A DNA stretch of 38,670 nt from an uncultured Porphyromonadaceae bacterium. Lineage in GTDB: Bacteria > Bacteroidota > Bacteroidia > Bacteroidales > Muribaculaceae. Both the position numbers and the translations under genes were made by a program. The stretch spans positions 1-38,670 of the forward strand of contig CAMWTL010000004.1 of assembly GCA_947177145.1 (NCBI GenBank), in the 5' to 3' direction. Each line of letters starts with the position of its first letter. The stretch's first letter is position 1. Shown piece by piece: positions 8,192 to 17,706 of the stretch. The notes under the pieces were generated by a model. The model did no database searches, was not told the origin of the DNA, and saw only the letters and a program-made list of their open reading frames with translations.

Positions 8192-9495
8192 TGCTTCCAA
8201 AGTTTAAATATGTCAGTTTCCGCCCAATAAAGATGCGTATATCCGGCAATTGTATTTTTATATCTGTAAAAAGGGGTAGCTACATTTCCCCCCTTCACAT
8301 TAAATTGACAGGATATGGAAGGAGGTGTTTTTTCCTCTTTGATATTCTTTTCCTCTTTGATATGGGAATAATGAAACTCGTGACCTTTTAGGGTTAAAGC
8401 ACTTTCCGGAAACACAATTCTCCTATACCCCAATGTCAACCGGGCAACTTCCATTGTGGCCTGCAACGGCAATACCCCACACATCTTCCGCCCGTCAATA
8501 TCCTCCGTAAGATAGATCATCCCACCACATTCAGCAAGAATCTTCCCTCCTTCCTCAGCAAAGTCCTTTATCGCCTTACGCATAGAAAGGTTGGCTTCCA
8601 ACTCCGAAGCATATAGCTCAGGATACCCGCCGGGAAGATATATCATATCAGCGGTCGGCAATGATTTGTCATGCAACGGTGAAAAATACACAATCCTGCT
8701 TCGTAAGGTTTCGAGATTGACGGGATATGTGAAATTAAACGCTTCATCACATGCCACAGCCACAACGCGACTCGGCTCCTCTTTTTCATTTTCTCTTATT
8801 TCAGGCACGGTTAAATCTACCTTTGTAAGCGATAAGAGACTTTCAATATCAACGTGTTTGTCTACTTCATCAGCAGCCACCTCAATAAAGCTCTCCATTT
8901 CGATACGTGAGTCAAGCGACAACCCTAAATGACGCGACGGGGTTTTCAGCATCTCGTTACGCGACATATACCCTAAAGCCGGCACTCCGGTTGCCCGGCA
9001 GGCATCACAAAGAAAAGTATAATGATTTTCCGAGGCTACCCTATTGAACACAACTCCTACAACATTTATATCCTCACGAAAACGTGTGAAACCATATATA
9101 GTAGCAGCCACAGAAAATGCAGTGGAAGCGGCATTGACAAGAAGTATGACAGGAAGGCTGAGACGAAGAGCAATGTCAGCACTACTGCCTGAAAATTTAT
9201 CATACCCGTCAAACATACCCATAACTCCCTCTACAACACTCACATCGGTTTGTGAACCAAATCGGCTGAACAGCTCCTTAATATGCTCTTCAGAAGCCAT
9301 AAAAAGATCGAGATTTATCGACTTGTTACCGGTAGCCTGACAATGATACTGCGTGTCGATATAATCAGGACCGCATTTAAAAGGCTGTACAGTCAAGCCT
9401 CTGCGTTTTAAAGCTCTCATCAGCCCTAAAGACAATGTGGTCTTTCCGCTACCGGATGATACAGCCGCTATTAGAAAAGCATTCTTCATAATCAT
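8188..9495 (-). CDS. cbiA: Cobyrinate a,c-diamide synthase
   Basis: CbiA amidates the a and c carboxylates of cobyrinic acid with glutamine and ATP. The 435-residue protein starts with the ATPase domain (SSGSGKTT at residues 13-20, then PFKCGPDYID near 38). It ends with a glutamine amidotransferase domain whose nucleophile is C323 in LAECGGM. The motif MGMFDGYD near residue 91 is usual for the family. Between residues 370 and 400 there is a short charged stretch (HIKEEKNIKEEK) that looks like a lineage-specific loop. The start is fixed by an ATGA overlap with the upstream cbiJ-cbiD fusion. Confidence 0.96.
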   Translation of the reverse strand: MIMKNAFLIAAVSSGSGKTTLSLGLMRALKRRGLTVQPFKCGPDYIDTQYHCQATGNKSINLDLFMASEEHIKELFSRFGSQTDVSVVEGVMGMFDGYDKFSGSSADIALRLSLPVILLVNAASTAFSVAATIYGFTRFREDINVVGVVFNRVASENHYTFLCDACRATGVPALGYMSRNEMLKTPSRHLGLSLDSRIEMESFIEVAADEVDKHVDIESLLSLTKVDLTVPEIRENEKEEPSRVVAVACDEAFNFTYPVNLETLRSRIVYFSPLHDKSLPTADMIYLPGGYPELYASELEANLSMRKAIKDFAEEGGKILAECGGMIYLTEDIDGRKMCGVLPLQATMEVARLTLGYRRIVFPESALTLKGHEFHYSHIKEEKNIKEEKTPPSISCQFNVKGGNVATPFYRYKNTIAGYTHLYWAETDIFKLWKQ

Positions 9496-11288
9496 ATTCT
9501 ATTTAATATTTCACCGTCATCAGCTATAAGGACCGCTTCAAGCCGTCCACTGAAAAGTTCGGCACATCTTGAATGGCACATTTTCAAAAGAGCCGAAAAG
9601 AAACGGCGTGCATCATCAGGAGTCAAAAGCAGGGGGAGTTCGCGAGCAAGGGTCAACTTACCAATAACTAATTTAACTTTCTCCGAACATCCGCTCTCTT
9701 GCGCCACCATTTTAAGGAACTCCTTGTTAAGAGTGACCCTATGACTATGTGTATCCATATTTCCCTCAGCAAGTTTCACCGCCTTACCCAACATAAGTCC
9801 GATTGCCATATGTTTCACCCCACACTCCTGAGCAATACGCATCGTGTCGCCCACGGCATTACCATAATGTATGAAAGCTTGCTGCGGTAATTCGGGGAAA
9901 AGATTTTTCATATATCGTTCACTCTTTCCACCGGAATTTACCACCACCATATGACAATCTATCGCCATTGCCACCTCCATCTCCCTGCGGATAGAATTTA
10001 TAAAAGCTTGATGAGAAAATGGACGCACAATGCCCGAAGTGCCGATTATTGACACTCCGCCCACCACACCTACCCGAGGATTAAATGTCTTTAGAGCTAA
10101 TTGCTCACCCCCTTCAAGTGAAATAGTCACATCAAGACCACCGGCGTAGAGGGAGGAAAGTTCGTTAGTGATCATAGTGCGAGGCACCGGGTTTATAGCC
10201 GCCTCACCCACTTTCACACCCAACCCCGGCAGAGTGACAGTACCTATACCCTCACCTCCGTGAAATCTTATTCCAGTGTGAAACGCATAAGAGATTTTAA
10301 CTTTTATACGACTTTTATTTGTAACGTCAGGATCGTCTCCGGCATCCTTGATTACACTTGCCTGTGCATTGCCCCCGTCCAGCATTACCGACTCTATGTC
10401 CATATGCATTGTCTCTCCCTCCGGAATCCGAAAATAAACTTTCTTCAAGATCTTGCCTGTCATTAAGGCGGTCAAAGCCGCCTTTGCGGCTGCCGTAGCA
10501 CACGAGCCGGTAGTGAATCCGGTATGAAGCTGATAAAATTCAGGCAGAAGTTTTTCAATCTCACGGCGTAGTCCGTGTCGGCCATCTACAACAATGAAAT
10601 TCTCCGGCAATTTTGGCCGAGCCACTACAAACACCTTTATATCATATTTGCGAGCTGCTGCTATCTTATCCATGAACCCACCCGACTCACCACTCTCCTT
10701 GGTAATTATCGCATCGGGCTTAATCAGTTCCACCATAGAGGATGTATTGGCAGTCGTGTCGTCAAAATACACTAATCGTTCTGTAGGGAAACCGGTCTGT
10801 AAAGCCTTATTGAACGATTCAGCTCTCCGTAGGATACGAAACCAAGTCGTATGCTTTGTCCAATATGGTTTGAGACGTTCCATTGTCTGCACACCGGTAA
10901 GAGCTAATAAGCATTTTACCTTCTCCTGTTCCATCAATCTCATCGCCTCCTCGAAGCTGCCACACATAACTATCCCGGTATAATCAACCGTAGGATAACG
11001 TCGCTCCAATCTCACGACAGGTACCTCTAATGTCTCTGCCACTTTCCCAATAGTATTGTGTAGAAGCGACGCAAACGGATGAGAAGCGTCGACAATAAGA
11101 CGAATGTCGTGGCTTCGGCAGAAAGCTACCATACTCTCTTGGTCCATAGCTCCATAAATATGCTCGCCGTGTCCGCACTCCACCTTCTGCACATCGCTAC
11201 GAGTAGAATAGAAATACCTTCCCTCTCCCTCGTCCAGAGTTTTGACTGCCAAGCGTCCCTCAGTGGTGCCTCCAAATATCAATATCAT
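9492..11288 (-). CDS. cbiJD: Fused cobalt-precorrin-6A reductase / cobalt-precorrin-5B C1-methyltransferase (CbiJ-CbiD)
   Basis: Residues 1 to about 245 are a CbiJ/CobK reductase: the beginning ILIFGGTTEGR and the DASHPFA segment near residue 67 are diagnostic. Residues from about 253 to 598 are CbiD, recognised by HTGFTTGSCATAAAKAA, by a GxGVGTVT-like glycine-rich stretch (GGEGIGTVTLPGLG) and by IIGTSGIVRP. CbiD methylates C1 after ring contraction, and CbiJ reduces the macrocycle after deacetylation and methylation. The length of 598 equals the sum of both enzymes. The gene is joined by ATGA overlaps on both sides (cbiGF upstream, cbiA downstream). CbiD marks this as the anaerobic, early-cobalt route. 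Confidence 0.94.
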   Translation of the reverse strand: MILIFGGTTEGRLAVKTLDEGEGRYFYSTRSDVQKVECGHGEHIYGAMDQESMVAFCRSHDIRLIVDASHPFASLLHNTIGKVAETLEVPVVRLERRYPTVDYTGIVMCGSFEEAMRLMEQEKVKCLLALTGVQTMERLKPYWTKHTTWFRILRRAESFNKALQTGFPTERLVYFDDTTANTSSMVELIKPDAIITKESGESGGFMDKIAAARKYDIKVFVVARPKLPENFIVVDGRHGLRREIEKLLPEFYQLHTGFTTGSCATAAAKAALTALMTGKILKKVYFRIPEGETMHMDIESVMLDGGNAQASVIKDAGDDPDVTNKSRIKVKISYAFHTGIRFHGGEGIGTVTLPGLGVKVGEAAINPVPRTMITNELSSLYAGGLDVTISLEGGEQLALKTFNPRVGVVGGVSIIGTSGIVRPFSHQAFINSIRREMEVAMAIDCHMVVVNSGGKSERYMKNLFPELPQQAFIHYGNAVGDTMRIAQECGVKHMAIGLMLGKAVKLAEGNMDTHSHRVTLNKEFLKMVAQESGCSEKVKLVIGKLTLARELPLLLTPDDARRFFSALLKMCHSRCAELFSGRLEAVLIADDGEILNRI

Positions 11289-13054
11289 CTCCTGAACAGA
11301 TGTTTGAAATTATCATTATATAGGTGTGACACCCCTTCTCTGTTGTCTATAGCCTCCCCGACCACAAGTAGAGTGGTCAGTGTCAGCTTATTATCATGAA
11401 CCAGCTTTGCAAGATCCTTAAGCTCTCCCCGGTAGATTTTCTCCTCGGGCCACGTCAATTTATAACAAGCTGCCACAGGTGTCTCCGGAGGATATGCCAT
11501 AAGGAGCTGGCGTTGAACCTCATCTACAATTCCTGCGCTGAGATAAATACACATAGTACTTTGCGACTGAGCAAGCTTATGTAGCTGTTCCTTCTCCGGC
11601 ATAGGAGTACGTCCCTCACCTCTGGTCAATATTATTGTCTGCACCTTTTCAGGGATTGTAAATTGCGAACGTAAGACAGCGGCAGCTGCCTGAAAAGATG
11701 AGATTCCGGGAGTGATGTGATAAGACATCGCATATCGGTCGAAAAAAGCCATTTGTTCCTGTATAGCCCCGTAAATACAGGGGTCTCCCGTATGAAGACG
11801 CACCACTAACATATCACGGTCATAGAAGGCTTTCATAAGTTTAAATTGCTCCTCCAAATTCATCGAGGCTGAACTACGCACCACACAACCCTGCTTGGCA
11901 TAATGAGTCAGGCGTTCAGGCACAAGGCTGCCGGCATATAGGATCAAGTCGGCTTCCTCTAAGAAACGTTTTCCTCTTACTGATATAAGTTCGGGATCGC
12001 CCGGACCGGCCCCCACAATCTCTATATGTCCACCCCGTTTTACACCTCGGTCTATAGACACAGCAAAAGTGAAGTCGGAATCTTCTGCTAATTTCCCTTT
12101 CTGCTTCTCAAGTAAGAGAGAGCCTCCATCGGATGCAGCAATGGCACAGCTCTCTGCCACACCCCACACACCTGTAACTTCCTTAACCTTTTCTGACGGA
12201 TTCGGAACCGGTATATCTTTCAAATCATCGGCAGAATAGATATTGACCGTATCTATTTCCGGTTGACTACTCAACTCTGCGACAAGCGCCTCATCTCTTT
12301 TAAGATCAATTGTTGAAAGAGATTTCACGGAAAGAAAACTGAGCCGATGTGAGGTAAGATTGGCGTGTATATATCCCTTCACTCCCGACGGATTACACCC
12401 TCGCCGGCAACCTAAGCCCAGATTCAATACGCGTGGACGATAATAGACCACCGGGATTGGCACTTCTAAAACCTTATAAGTCACTGCTATAAGCAGCTTA
12501 ATATCTCCTATGTCCACTGTATCCTTTATTATCCTCACATTTGGAGGCAAAGACCTCTCCAGATAATCAGTGCCCCGATCCTTAACTTCGAGCAGCAAAC
12601 CAATAGGCTTTCCGTTGACAAGAGAAACAATAGCCCGATTCATCTCCTCTTTAGTTGCTTCCGGCCGCCATCCAAATTCTGAAGCGAGGGTATCAAGTGC
12701 CCATAGTCCGCAATTATCACTTTGAGTCGTGATAACCGGTCTTGCTCCAATTATACGAGCCACTTTCCGACATAAGTCGTTGGCACCTCCTATATGTCCC
12801 GACATAACGGATATAGCATTGATTCCGTCAGTATCTACACATACTACCGCAGGATCAGTATACTTATCTTTCACCATCGGTGCTATGGCACGCACACATA
12901 TACCAAGAGCACCGATAAATATCAGCCCCTCACTACTGGTAAAATCATCAATACCGAATGCCTTATACGGAATTGAGACCGCGTCTCTAAGTTCATGTCT
13001 CAACGTCTCAGCTATACGTTGTGAAACAGGATTTAGGTATATTATTGTTATCAT
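11285..13054 (-). CDS. cbiGF: Fused cobalt-precorrin-5A hydrolase / cobalt-precorrin-4 C11-methyltransferase (CbiG-CbiF)
   Basis: The N-terminal part (to about residue 335) is CbiG, seen from FIGALGICVRAIAP near residue 50, SGHIGGAN near 85 and LGLGCRRGC near 212. CbiG opens the delta-lactone and releases acetaldehyde. The C-terminal part (about 341-589) is CbiF/CobM of the tetrapyrrole methylase family, with GAGPGDPELIS, YAGSLV and RLHTGDP. CbiF methylates C11. The two steps act on consecutive intermediates, so the fusion makes biochemical sense. ATGA overlaps join it to cbiET and cbiJD. No sign of a frameshift. Confidence 0.95.
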   Translation of the reverse strand: MITIIYLNPVSQRIAETLRHELRDAVSIPYKAFGIDDFTSSEGLIFIGALGICVRAIAPMVKDKYTDPAVVCVDTDGINAISVMSGHIGGANDLCRKVARIIGARPVITTQSDNCGLWALDTLASEFGWRPEATKEEMNRAIVSLVNGKPIGLLLEVKDRGTDYLERSLPPNVRIIKDTVDIGDIKLLIAVTYKVLEVPIPVVYYRPRVLNLGLGCRRGCNPSGVKGYIHANLTSHRLSFLSVKSLSTIDLKRDEALVAELSSQPEIDTVNIYSADDLKDIPVPNPSEKVKEVTGVWGVAESCAIAASDGGSLLLEKQKGKLAEDSDFTFAVSIDRGVKRGGHIEIVGAGPGDPELISVRGKRFLEEADLILYAGSLVPERLTHYAKQGCVVRSSASMNLEEQFKLMKAFYDRDMLVVRLHTGDPCIYGAIQEQMAFFDRYAMSYHITPGISSFQAAAAVLRSQFTIPEKVQTIILTRGEGRTPMPEKEQLHKLAQSQSTMCIYLSAGIVDEVQRQLLMAYPPETPVAACYKLTWPEEKIYRGELKDLAKLVHDNKLTLTTLLVVGEAIDNREGVSHLYNDNFKHLFRR

Positions 13055-14238
13055 TGTGCTTTCAGAATTTTTATAGTGTTATGATTGTCAAGGGTGAGGG
13101 AATGAGATTCTGTTATCGATAATCCGGCTTCCATAATTCCCTCCCCAAACATCTTACAGCTTTGCTCCGTCACAGAATTAAACACAATCACTCCCCCCGG
13201 AAGTAAAACTGTAATAATTCGGGCTATTATATCTTTCAAACGCCCGCCATGACCACCTATAAAGACAGCATCAGGACGAGGAAAGAGTGCCACATCACAA
13301 TTCATAAAATCCTCTATCACAGCGTTTATACCCGGCACCCCGAATTTTCTGCAATTCTTCTTAAGCAGATTGCGTGATTCTTCCCTGCGCTCAAAGGCCG
13401 TGACTTCCAACTGAGGAAATTGTAATTTTGCCTCTATCGACACTGAACCTGTACAAAAACCTATATCCCACAATGACTTTCTATGTGGCAGGTCAAGCAT
13501 CGAAAGTGTCAATAGTCTGATAGGCATCTTGGTTATCATCTTTTCCCTTCCGAAGAGATGATAAAACTCCTTTTCGGGAATACCGAAATAGCGTTGCCGC
13601 TGATGAGTCATCTGAAGTATCACACAATTAGGCTGCGAAAAGCTATGTTGTATGGCATCGTTAAGCGAAAAAGTTGTAACACGCTCGGAAGTTTCGTGGC
13701 CAAGGTTCTCACCCACAGATATAATATAGTTGTCATAACCGTACCTGATCATTCTTTTGGCAATTTCGGCAGGTCCTTTCTTACGGTCGGTCAACACACC
13801 AATCAAATTACGATGCTCAATAAGCGCAGTGTCAAGACCACTCCATGGTCGACCTGTGACCGACACGTTTACCATATCGGCATACGGCAACAACATACGG
13901 TGAGCCAACATCTGCAAGGAGGTGAAGGCTGGAAAGACAACCAGATCAGCGTTAGGAAACTCCCGTTGTAATGTCACGGCATAACCGTAAAACAGAGGGT
14001 CGCCGGAAGCAAACACCACTATTCTGTCATATTCTTCATATTTACGCCATACCTCTTCCAACGGAACTATAATATCAATCCATATGCTTCCCGGAGGGAG
14101 CAATTGACGCACAATGCTATGATGCCTCTTCCCGCCGGAAAAGACACTGTTACTCCTCACCACTTCTAAAACATCGGGAGAAAACCATTGATCGCGCTTA
14201 TCGCTGACTCCTATTACTACAAATGATTTTTCAGACAT
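13051..14238 (-). CDS. cbiET: Cobalt-precorrin-7 C5-methyltransferase / C15-methyltransferase-decarboxylase (CbiE-CbiT, CobL-like)
   Basis: Residues 1 to about 200 are a CbiE tetrapyrrole methylase (VVIGVSD start, FSGGKRHH, FASGDPLFYG). From about 225 the sequence changes to a Rossmann methyltransferase, CbiT, with an S-adenosylmethionine loop DIGFCTGSVSIEA near residue 257 and FIGGHGGRLKDI near 333. The enzyme methylates C5 and C15 and decarboxylates the acetate side chain. The SAM loop has Cys where the usual D-G-x-G pattern has the second Gly; I do not know whether this is general in the phylum. The start overlaps cbiHC by 8 nt, and the end overlaps cbiGF by ATGA. Confidence 0.94.
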   Translation of the reverse strand: MSEKSFVVIGVSDKRDQWFSPDVLEVVRSNSVFSGGKRHHSIVRQLLPPGSIWIDIIVPLEEVWRKYEEYDRIVVFASGDPLFYGYAVTLQREFPNADLVVFPAFTSLQMLAHRMLLPYADMVNVSVTGRPWSGLDTALIEHRNLIGVLTDRKKGPAEIAKRMIRYGYDNYIISVGENLGHETSERVTTFSLNDAIQHSFSQPNCVILQMTHQRQRYFGIPEKEFYHLFGREKMITKMPIRLLTLSMLDLPHRKSLWDIGFCTGSVSIEAKLQFPQLEVTAFERREESRNLLKKNCRKFGVPGINAVIEDFMNCDVALFPRPDAVFIGGHGGRLKDIIARIITVLLPGGVIVFNSVTEQSCKMFGEGIMEAGLSITESHSLTLDNHNTIKILKAQ

Positions 14239-15634
14239 CTCTTCCGGGTTTTAGACATTGTGCATCGGGCCAACATAGTATGGAATTAACCAAGGTAGCG
14301 GCAAGATTACTGCCCCCTTTCCGACCTTCCACTATTATTTTGGGTATATCGTTAAATGGCTTTATCATATGCTTGCTTTCGCACACATGTACAAACCCCA
14401 CAGGCGCGGCAACGACACCACTCGGCCGGGCTTTTCCTCGGCGGATAAGACTACACAGTTCCATAAGGGCTGTTGGAGCGTTTCCGAACACATACAGAGC
14501 ATCGGGATGCTCATCAACAGCCAGACGTATGCCAGCCTGTGTACGTGTTATGTTCTCCTTTTTAGCAAGCTCTAAAGCGGCAGGCTCATTGAGGTAGCAT
14601 TTTACAGTTATGCCTAAACGTTGTAAAGCACCTTTCCGTATGCCTGAAGCCGCCATTGTCACATCGGTGATTATTGTCTTCACACCATCTTCTGCCAATG
14701 CCCTATAGATTCTTTCCACAGCTCCGTCATCGGCACGGACTATATTTTCCATATCAAAATCGGCAGTGGTGTGAATGGCATGGAGAATAGGCCATTTTAA
14801 ACCTAAAGGTAGATGAGGATTGCGCATTTCGCTCTCTATAGTACGAAAACTTTCAATCATAATAGACTGCCCTATAGATTTCTCCGACATATTGACCTTA
14901 GTATGGTAACCACGAGGAGTAGTAAAATGATTATCATATGCATATGACTGGGAATTGCCGATTATTATCACCGTAAACATATCGATCTCCTCAGGATTAA
15001 AATCCCTTAGCGTTGTCAAAGTGACTTTCTCACCATCCCGACCGGCATTACGTACATATCCCACAGGAGTATCGGAAGCACGGTGATGTAGGAATAATTC
15101 TTTAAGTCTATAAAGCTGCCAATAGCGTCCGTGACTTTTAGGATTATATACCGCAGTGACAAAATCTGCCTCTGCAGCACAGTTTATCCGGCGTTCAATC
15201 AAGCTCCATGGTGTCATCAGGTCGCTAAGAGAGATGACGCAGAAATCGTGTCCCATAGGCGCACCTAACAGAGAGGCAGCTTTCTGAAAGGCACTTATGC
15301 CCGGCCAAACTTCCACCTCAATATCACACCCACGTTTTCTCAGCATCTCATAGACCAACGAAGCCATACCGTATATCCCGGCATCACCCGAACTTATGAC
15401 ACTAACATCATCTCCTTTCTCAGCTATCTCAAACGCTTTCTCTATACGAGCCTCTTCCTGACGCATACCGTTTTCTATCACTGTGGCATCTTCCGGAAGC
15501 AACGATCGGATAAAGGGGATATAACACTTATATCCAACCACTGTATGGCTATGCCGAAGCACTGCTATAGCACCTGATGTCATATCCTCAATCCCACCCG
15601 GACCTATGCCGACCACATTTATTTTCCCTTTCAT
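14231..15634 (-). CDS. cbiHC: Fused cobalt-precorrin-3 C17-methyltransferase / cobalt-precorrin-8 methylmutase (CbiH-CbiC)
   Basis: Residues 1 to about 245 are CbiH/CobJ (VGIGPGGIEDMT at residues 8-19, VVGYKCYI, SSGDAGIYGMA, VYNPKS). It methylates C17 and contracts the ring. Residues from about 258 to 467 are CbiC/CobH, with the mutase motif HAIHTTADFD near 285 that carries the catalytic histidine, TDVTMAASGIRKG, and GNAPTALMEL. CbiC moves the methyl group from C11 to C12 to give cobyrinic acid. The gene lies 12 nt after the ABC transporter ATPase gene and opens the enzyme block of the long operon. Confidence 0.95.
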   Translation of the reverse strand: MKGKINVVGIGPGGIEDMTSGAIAVLRHSHTVVGYKCYIPFIRSLLPEDATVIENGMRQEEARIEKAFEIAEKGDDVSVISSGDAGIYGMASLVYEMLRKRGCDIEVEVWPGISAFQKAASLLGAPMGHDFCVISLSDLMTPWSLIERRINCAAEADFVTAVYNPKSHGRYWQLYRLKELFLHHRASDTPVGYVRNAGRDGEKVTLTTLRDFNPEEIDMFTVIIIGNSQSYAYDNHFTTPRGYHTKVNMSEKSIGQSIMIESFRTIESEMRNPHLPLGLKWPILHAIHTTADFDMENIVRADDGAVERIYRALAEDGVKTIITDVTMAASGIRKGALQRLGITVKCYLNEPAALELAKKENITRTQAGIRLAVDEHPDALYVFGNAPTALMELCSLIRRGKARPSGVVAAPVGFVHVCESKHMIKPFNDIPKIIVEGRKGGSNLAATLVNSILCWPDAQCLKPGRDV

Positions 15635-15646
15635 ATTTTCTGAATA

Positions 15647-16675
15647 TCAAGTAGATAATTTAGTATCTATCCCATCAATCTTATTAACCAGATTTACCAC
15701 AGCTTCAAGAAGAGTGTCAATCGAAGGATATGGCTTATTGTCAAGATAATAATTGTCACGTTCCACTTTTATAAAATGTAGTCCGGGCTCGTGCTCGGAA
15801 ATGGTTGTTATTCCGTGTCGTGCCAAACCCTTCTTAACCATATTCGCTCTCGATCCGGAACCCTCCAAAGTAATACGGTGACGCATATCATGTGCTATTC
15901 TGAATAACCCTGTCTCCATATCAAAGTCTACGCCCTCCCTATGAAAATAGACCGACATATCCCCATTGAGCGATAAATCCTCCGGAGAGCCTACGGTCAA
16001 GCCGTGCGATTTGTCAAGAAGCCATATCTTATCAGCTATCTGCAACGCCAACTCAAGATCGTGGGTTGACTGAAACACTGTCTTATTCCTGTCGCGGGCC
16101 AATTTCTGCAGCAGCTGCATAATTTCCACTTTACTTGGATAGTCAAGAAAAGCTGTAGGCTCATCAAGGAAGATAATCGGTGTCTCCTGAGCGAGCGCCT
16201 TAGCTATCATTACCTTCTGCCTTTCGCCGTCGCTGAGTGTCTGTATCATACGTCCACGAAGATGCTCTATCCCTACCAGCGAGATAGCCTCATCCACTAC
16301 TTCACGGTCATGATCATCCATACGTCCCCAAAAACCGGTATAGGGGCTTCTACCCATCCCTACCAATTCATCTACCGACATATTATTTATAGCCAATTTT
16401 TCAGTCAGCACCACTCCTATGACCCGCGACAATTCACTGTCGGAATATTCACACAACGGTTTGTGTTCTATTATAATCTCTCCTCTCACCGGCGGGAGGA
16501 AAGCTGTCAGGGTTTTGAGCAATGTGGATTTGCCCGCCCCGTTCGGTCCTAAAAGACATGTAAGCTCACCGTTGTAAAGGCAGGCGTTGATATTATTCGT
16601 AATGACTGTGGTACCTTTTTTATCATGATAGCCCGTAGCAAGATTAATAAGATGTATAGTTTCCTCCTTCATCAT
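15647..16675 (-). CDS. btuD: ABC transporter ATP-binding protein for corrinoids (BtuD-like)
   Basis: The protein has a Walker A box GPNGAGKST at residues 43-51, signature LSDGERQ near residue 146, Walker B and D-loop IIFLDEPTAFLD near 166, and an H-loop histidine in STHDLE. At 342 residues it is longer than the usual 250. The extra C-terminal 80 residues or so (from about 262) form a small separate domain of unknown function. It follows the permease gene with an ATGA overlap. Substrate assignment rests on the riboswitch operon; FecCD-type importers for heme or siderophores look alike. Confidence 0.88.
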   Translation of the reverse strand: MMKEETIHLINLATGYHDKKGTTVITNNINACLYNGELTCLLGPNGAGKSTLLKTLTAFLPPVRGEIIIEHKPLCEYSDSELSRVIGVVLTEKLAINNMSVDELVGMGRSPYTGFWGRMDDHDREVVDEAISLVGIEHLRGRMIQTLSDGERQKVMIAKALAQETPIIFLDEPTAFLDYPSKVEIMQLLQKLARDRNKTVFQSTHDLELALQIADKIWLLDKSHGLTVGSPEDLSLNGDMSVYFHREGVDFDMETGLFRIAHDMRHRITLEGSGSRANMVKKGLARHGITTISEHEPGLHFIKVERDNYYLDNKPYPSIDTLLEAVVNLVNKIDGIDTKLST

Positions 16676-17706
16676 ACTTCGTTTTTACGTTTATCAAATA
16701 ATACCCACATCACAACCGGAGCACCCACAAGAGCAGTGACCGAGTTGACAGGTAACGCTCCCTCAAAACCGGGCATACGTGCTATTAGATTACAGAGCAG
16801 AGCCAAAGAAGCGCCTCCCAATAGCGACGCGGGAAGAATAGTGGCATGGTTGGATGTATGAAACAGTCCACGGCATATGTGAGGCACAGCAAGACCAAGA
16901 AACACCACCGGGCCACAATAAGCCGTGACCACTGCCACCAACACTCCGGAGCAACTTATGACAAGCAGACGTGCCCTCTTGATATTCAAGCCCAAATTAC
17001 GGGCATAAGAATCACCAAGCAGCAAGAGATTAAGCGTTTTAATCAGAAAAAAGGCCGTGGGCAATAACAGACACATCAGAACAATAAAGACTGTGGTCTG
17101 CCCACCGGAAACACGTGAAAAGCTACCAAGTCCCCATATTACATAGGTACGGATATCTTCCTCCGCACTAAAGAATTTCAGCACACCTATTATGGCATTG
17201 GCGATATATCCGATCATCACGCCCATAATGAGCAACGTGACGTTGCCTCTCACTTTTTGTGCTACAAAAGCTATGAGAGCCATTATCAACAGAGAGCCAA
17301 CAACTGCCGACAGAGTTATGGTGACCTCACCAATTACCCCGAGCTTGCTCAGGGCCATACCTCCCACACTTCCTGACACCAATACCACACAAGCCACACC
17401 AAGGCTGGCACCTGAACTTATACCTAACACCGATGGCCCGGCAAGCGGATTACGAAAGACTGTCTGCATCAAGAGTCCACTCACGGCAAGTCCCGCTCCG
17501 GCCATAGCTGCCGTAGCTGCCTGGGGCAATCTCGACTTAAGCACAATATTAGTCCATATCGTATTGTCATTATCCTGTCCGATCAAGATTCCAAGAATGT
17601 CAGACATCGGTATCTCTACAGAACCTAATAATAAGTTCAGGATAAAAAACAGGATAATCGTGACCGCCAATACAATCATCAGAATTACAGTCTTGCTCCG
17701 GCTCAT
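16672..17706 (-). CDS. btuC: ABC transporter permease, FecCD/BtuC family
   Basis: The 344-residue protein is very hydrophobic, with nine or ten likely membrane helices. It carries family signatures: LPQAATAAMAGAGLAVSG near residue 60, RNPLAGPSVLGISSGA near 86, and GLAVPHICR near 273, the cytoplasmic loop contacting the ATPase. It forms the inner-membrane channel of a type II importer. The gene is coupled by ATGA overlaps to the binding-protein gene upstream and the ATPase gene downstream. Its corrinoid role is inferred from the operon. Confidence 0.9.
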   Translation of the reverse strand: MSRSKTVILMIVLAVTIILFFILNLLLGSVEIPMSDILGILIGQDNDNTIWTNIVLKSRLPQAATAAMAGAGLAVSGLLMQTVFRNPLAGPSVLGISSGASLGVACVVLVSGSVGGMALSKLGVIGEVTITLSAVVGSLLIMALIAFVAQKVRGNVTLLIMGVMIGYIANAIIGVLKFFSAEEDIRTYVIWGLGSFSRVSGGQTTVFIVLMCLLLPTAFFLIKTLNLLLLGDSYARNLGLNIKRARLLVISCSGVLVAVVTAYCGPVVFLGLAVPHICRGLFHTSNHATILPASLLGGASLALLCNLIARMPGFEGALPVNSVTALVGAPVVMWVLFDKRKNEV

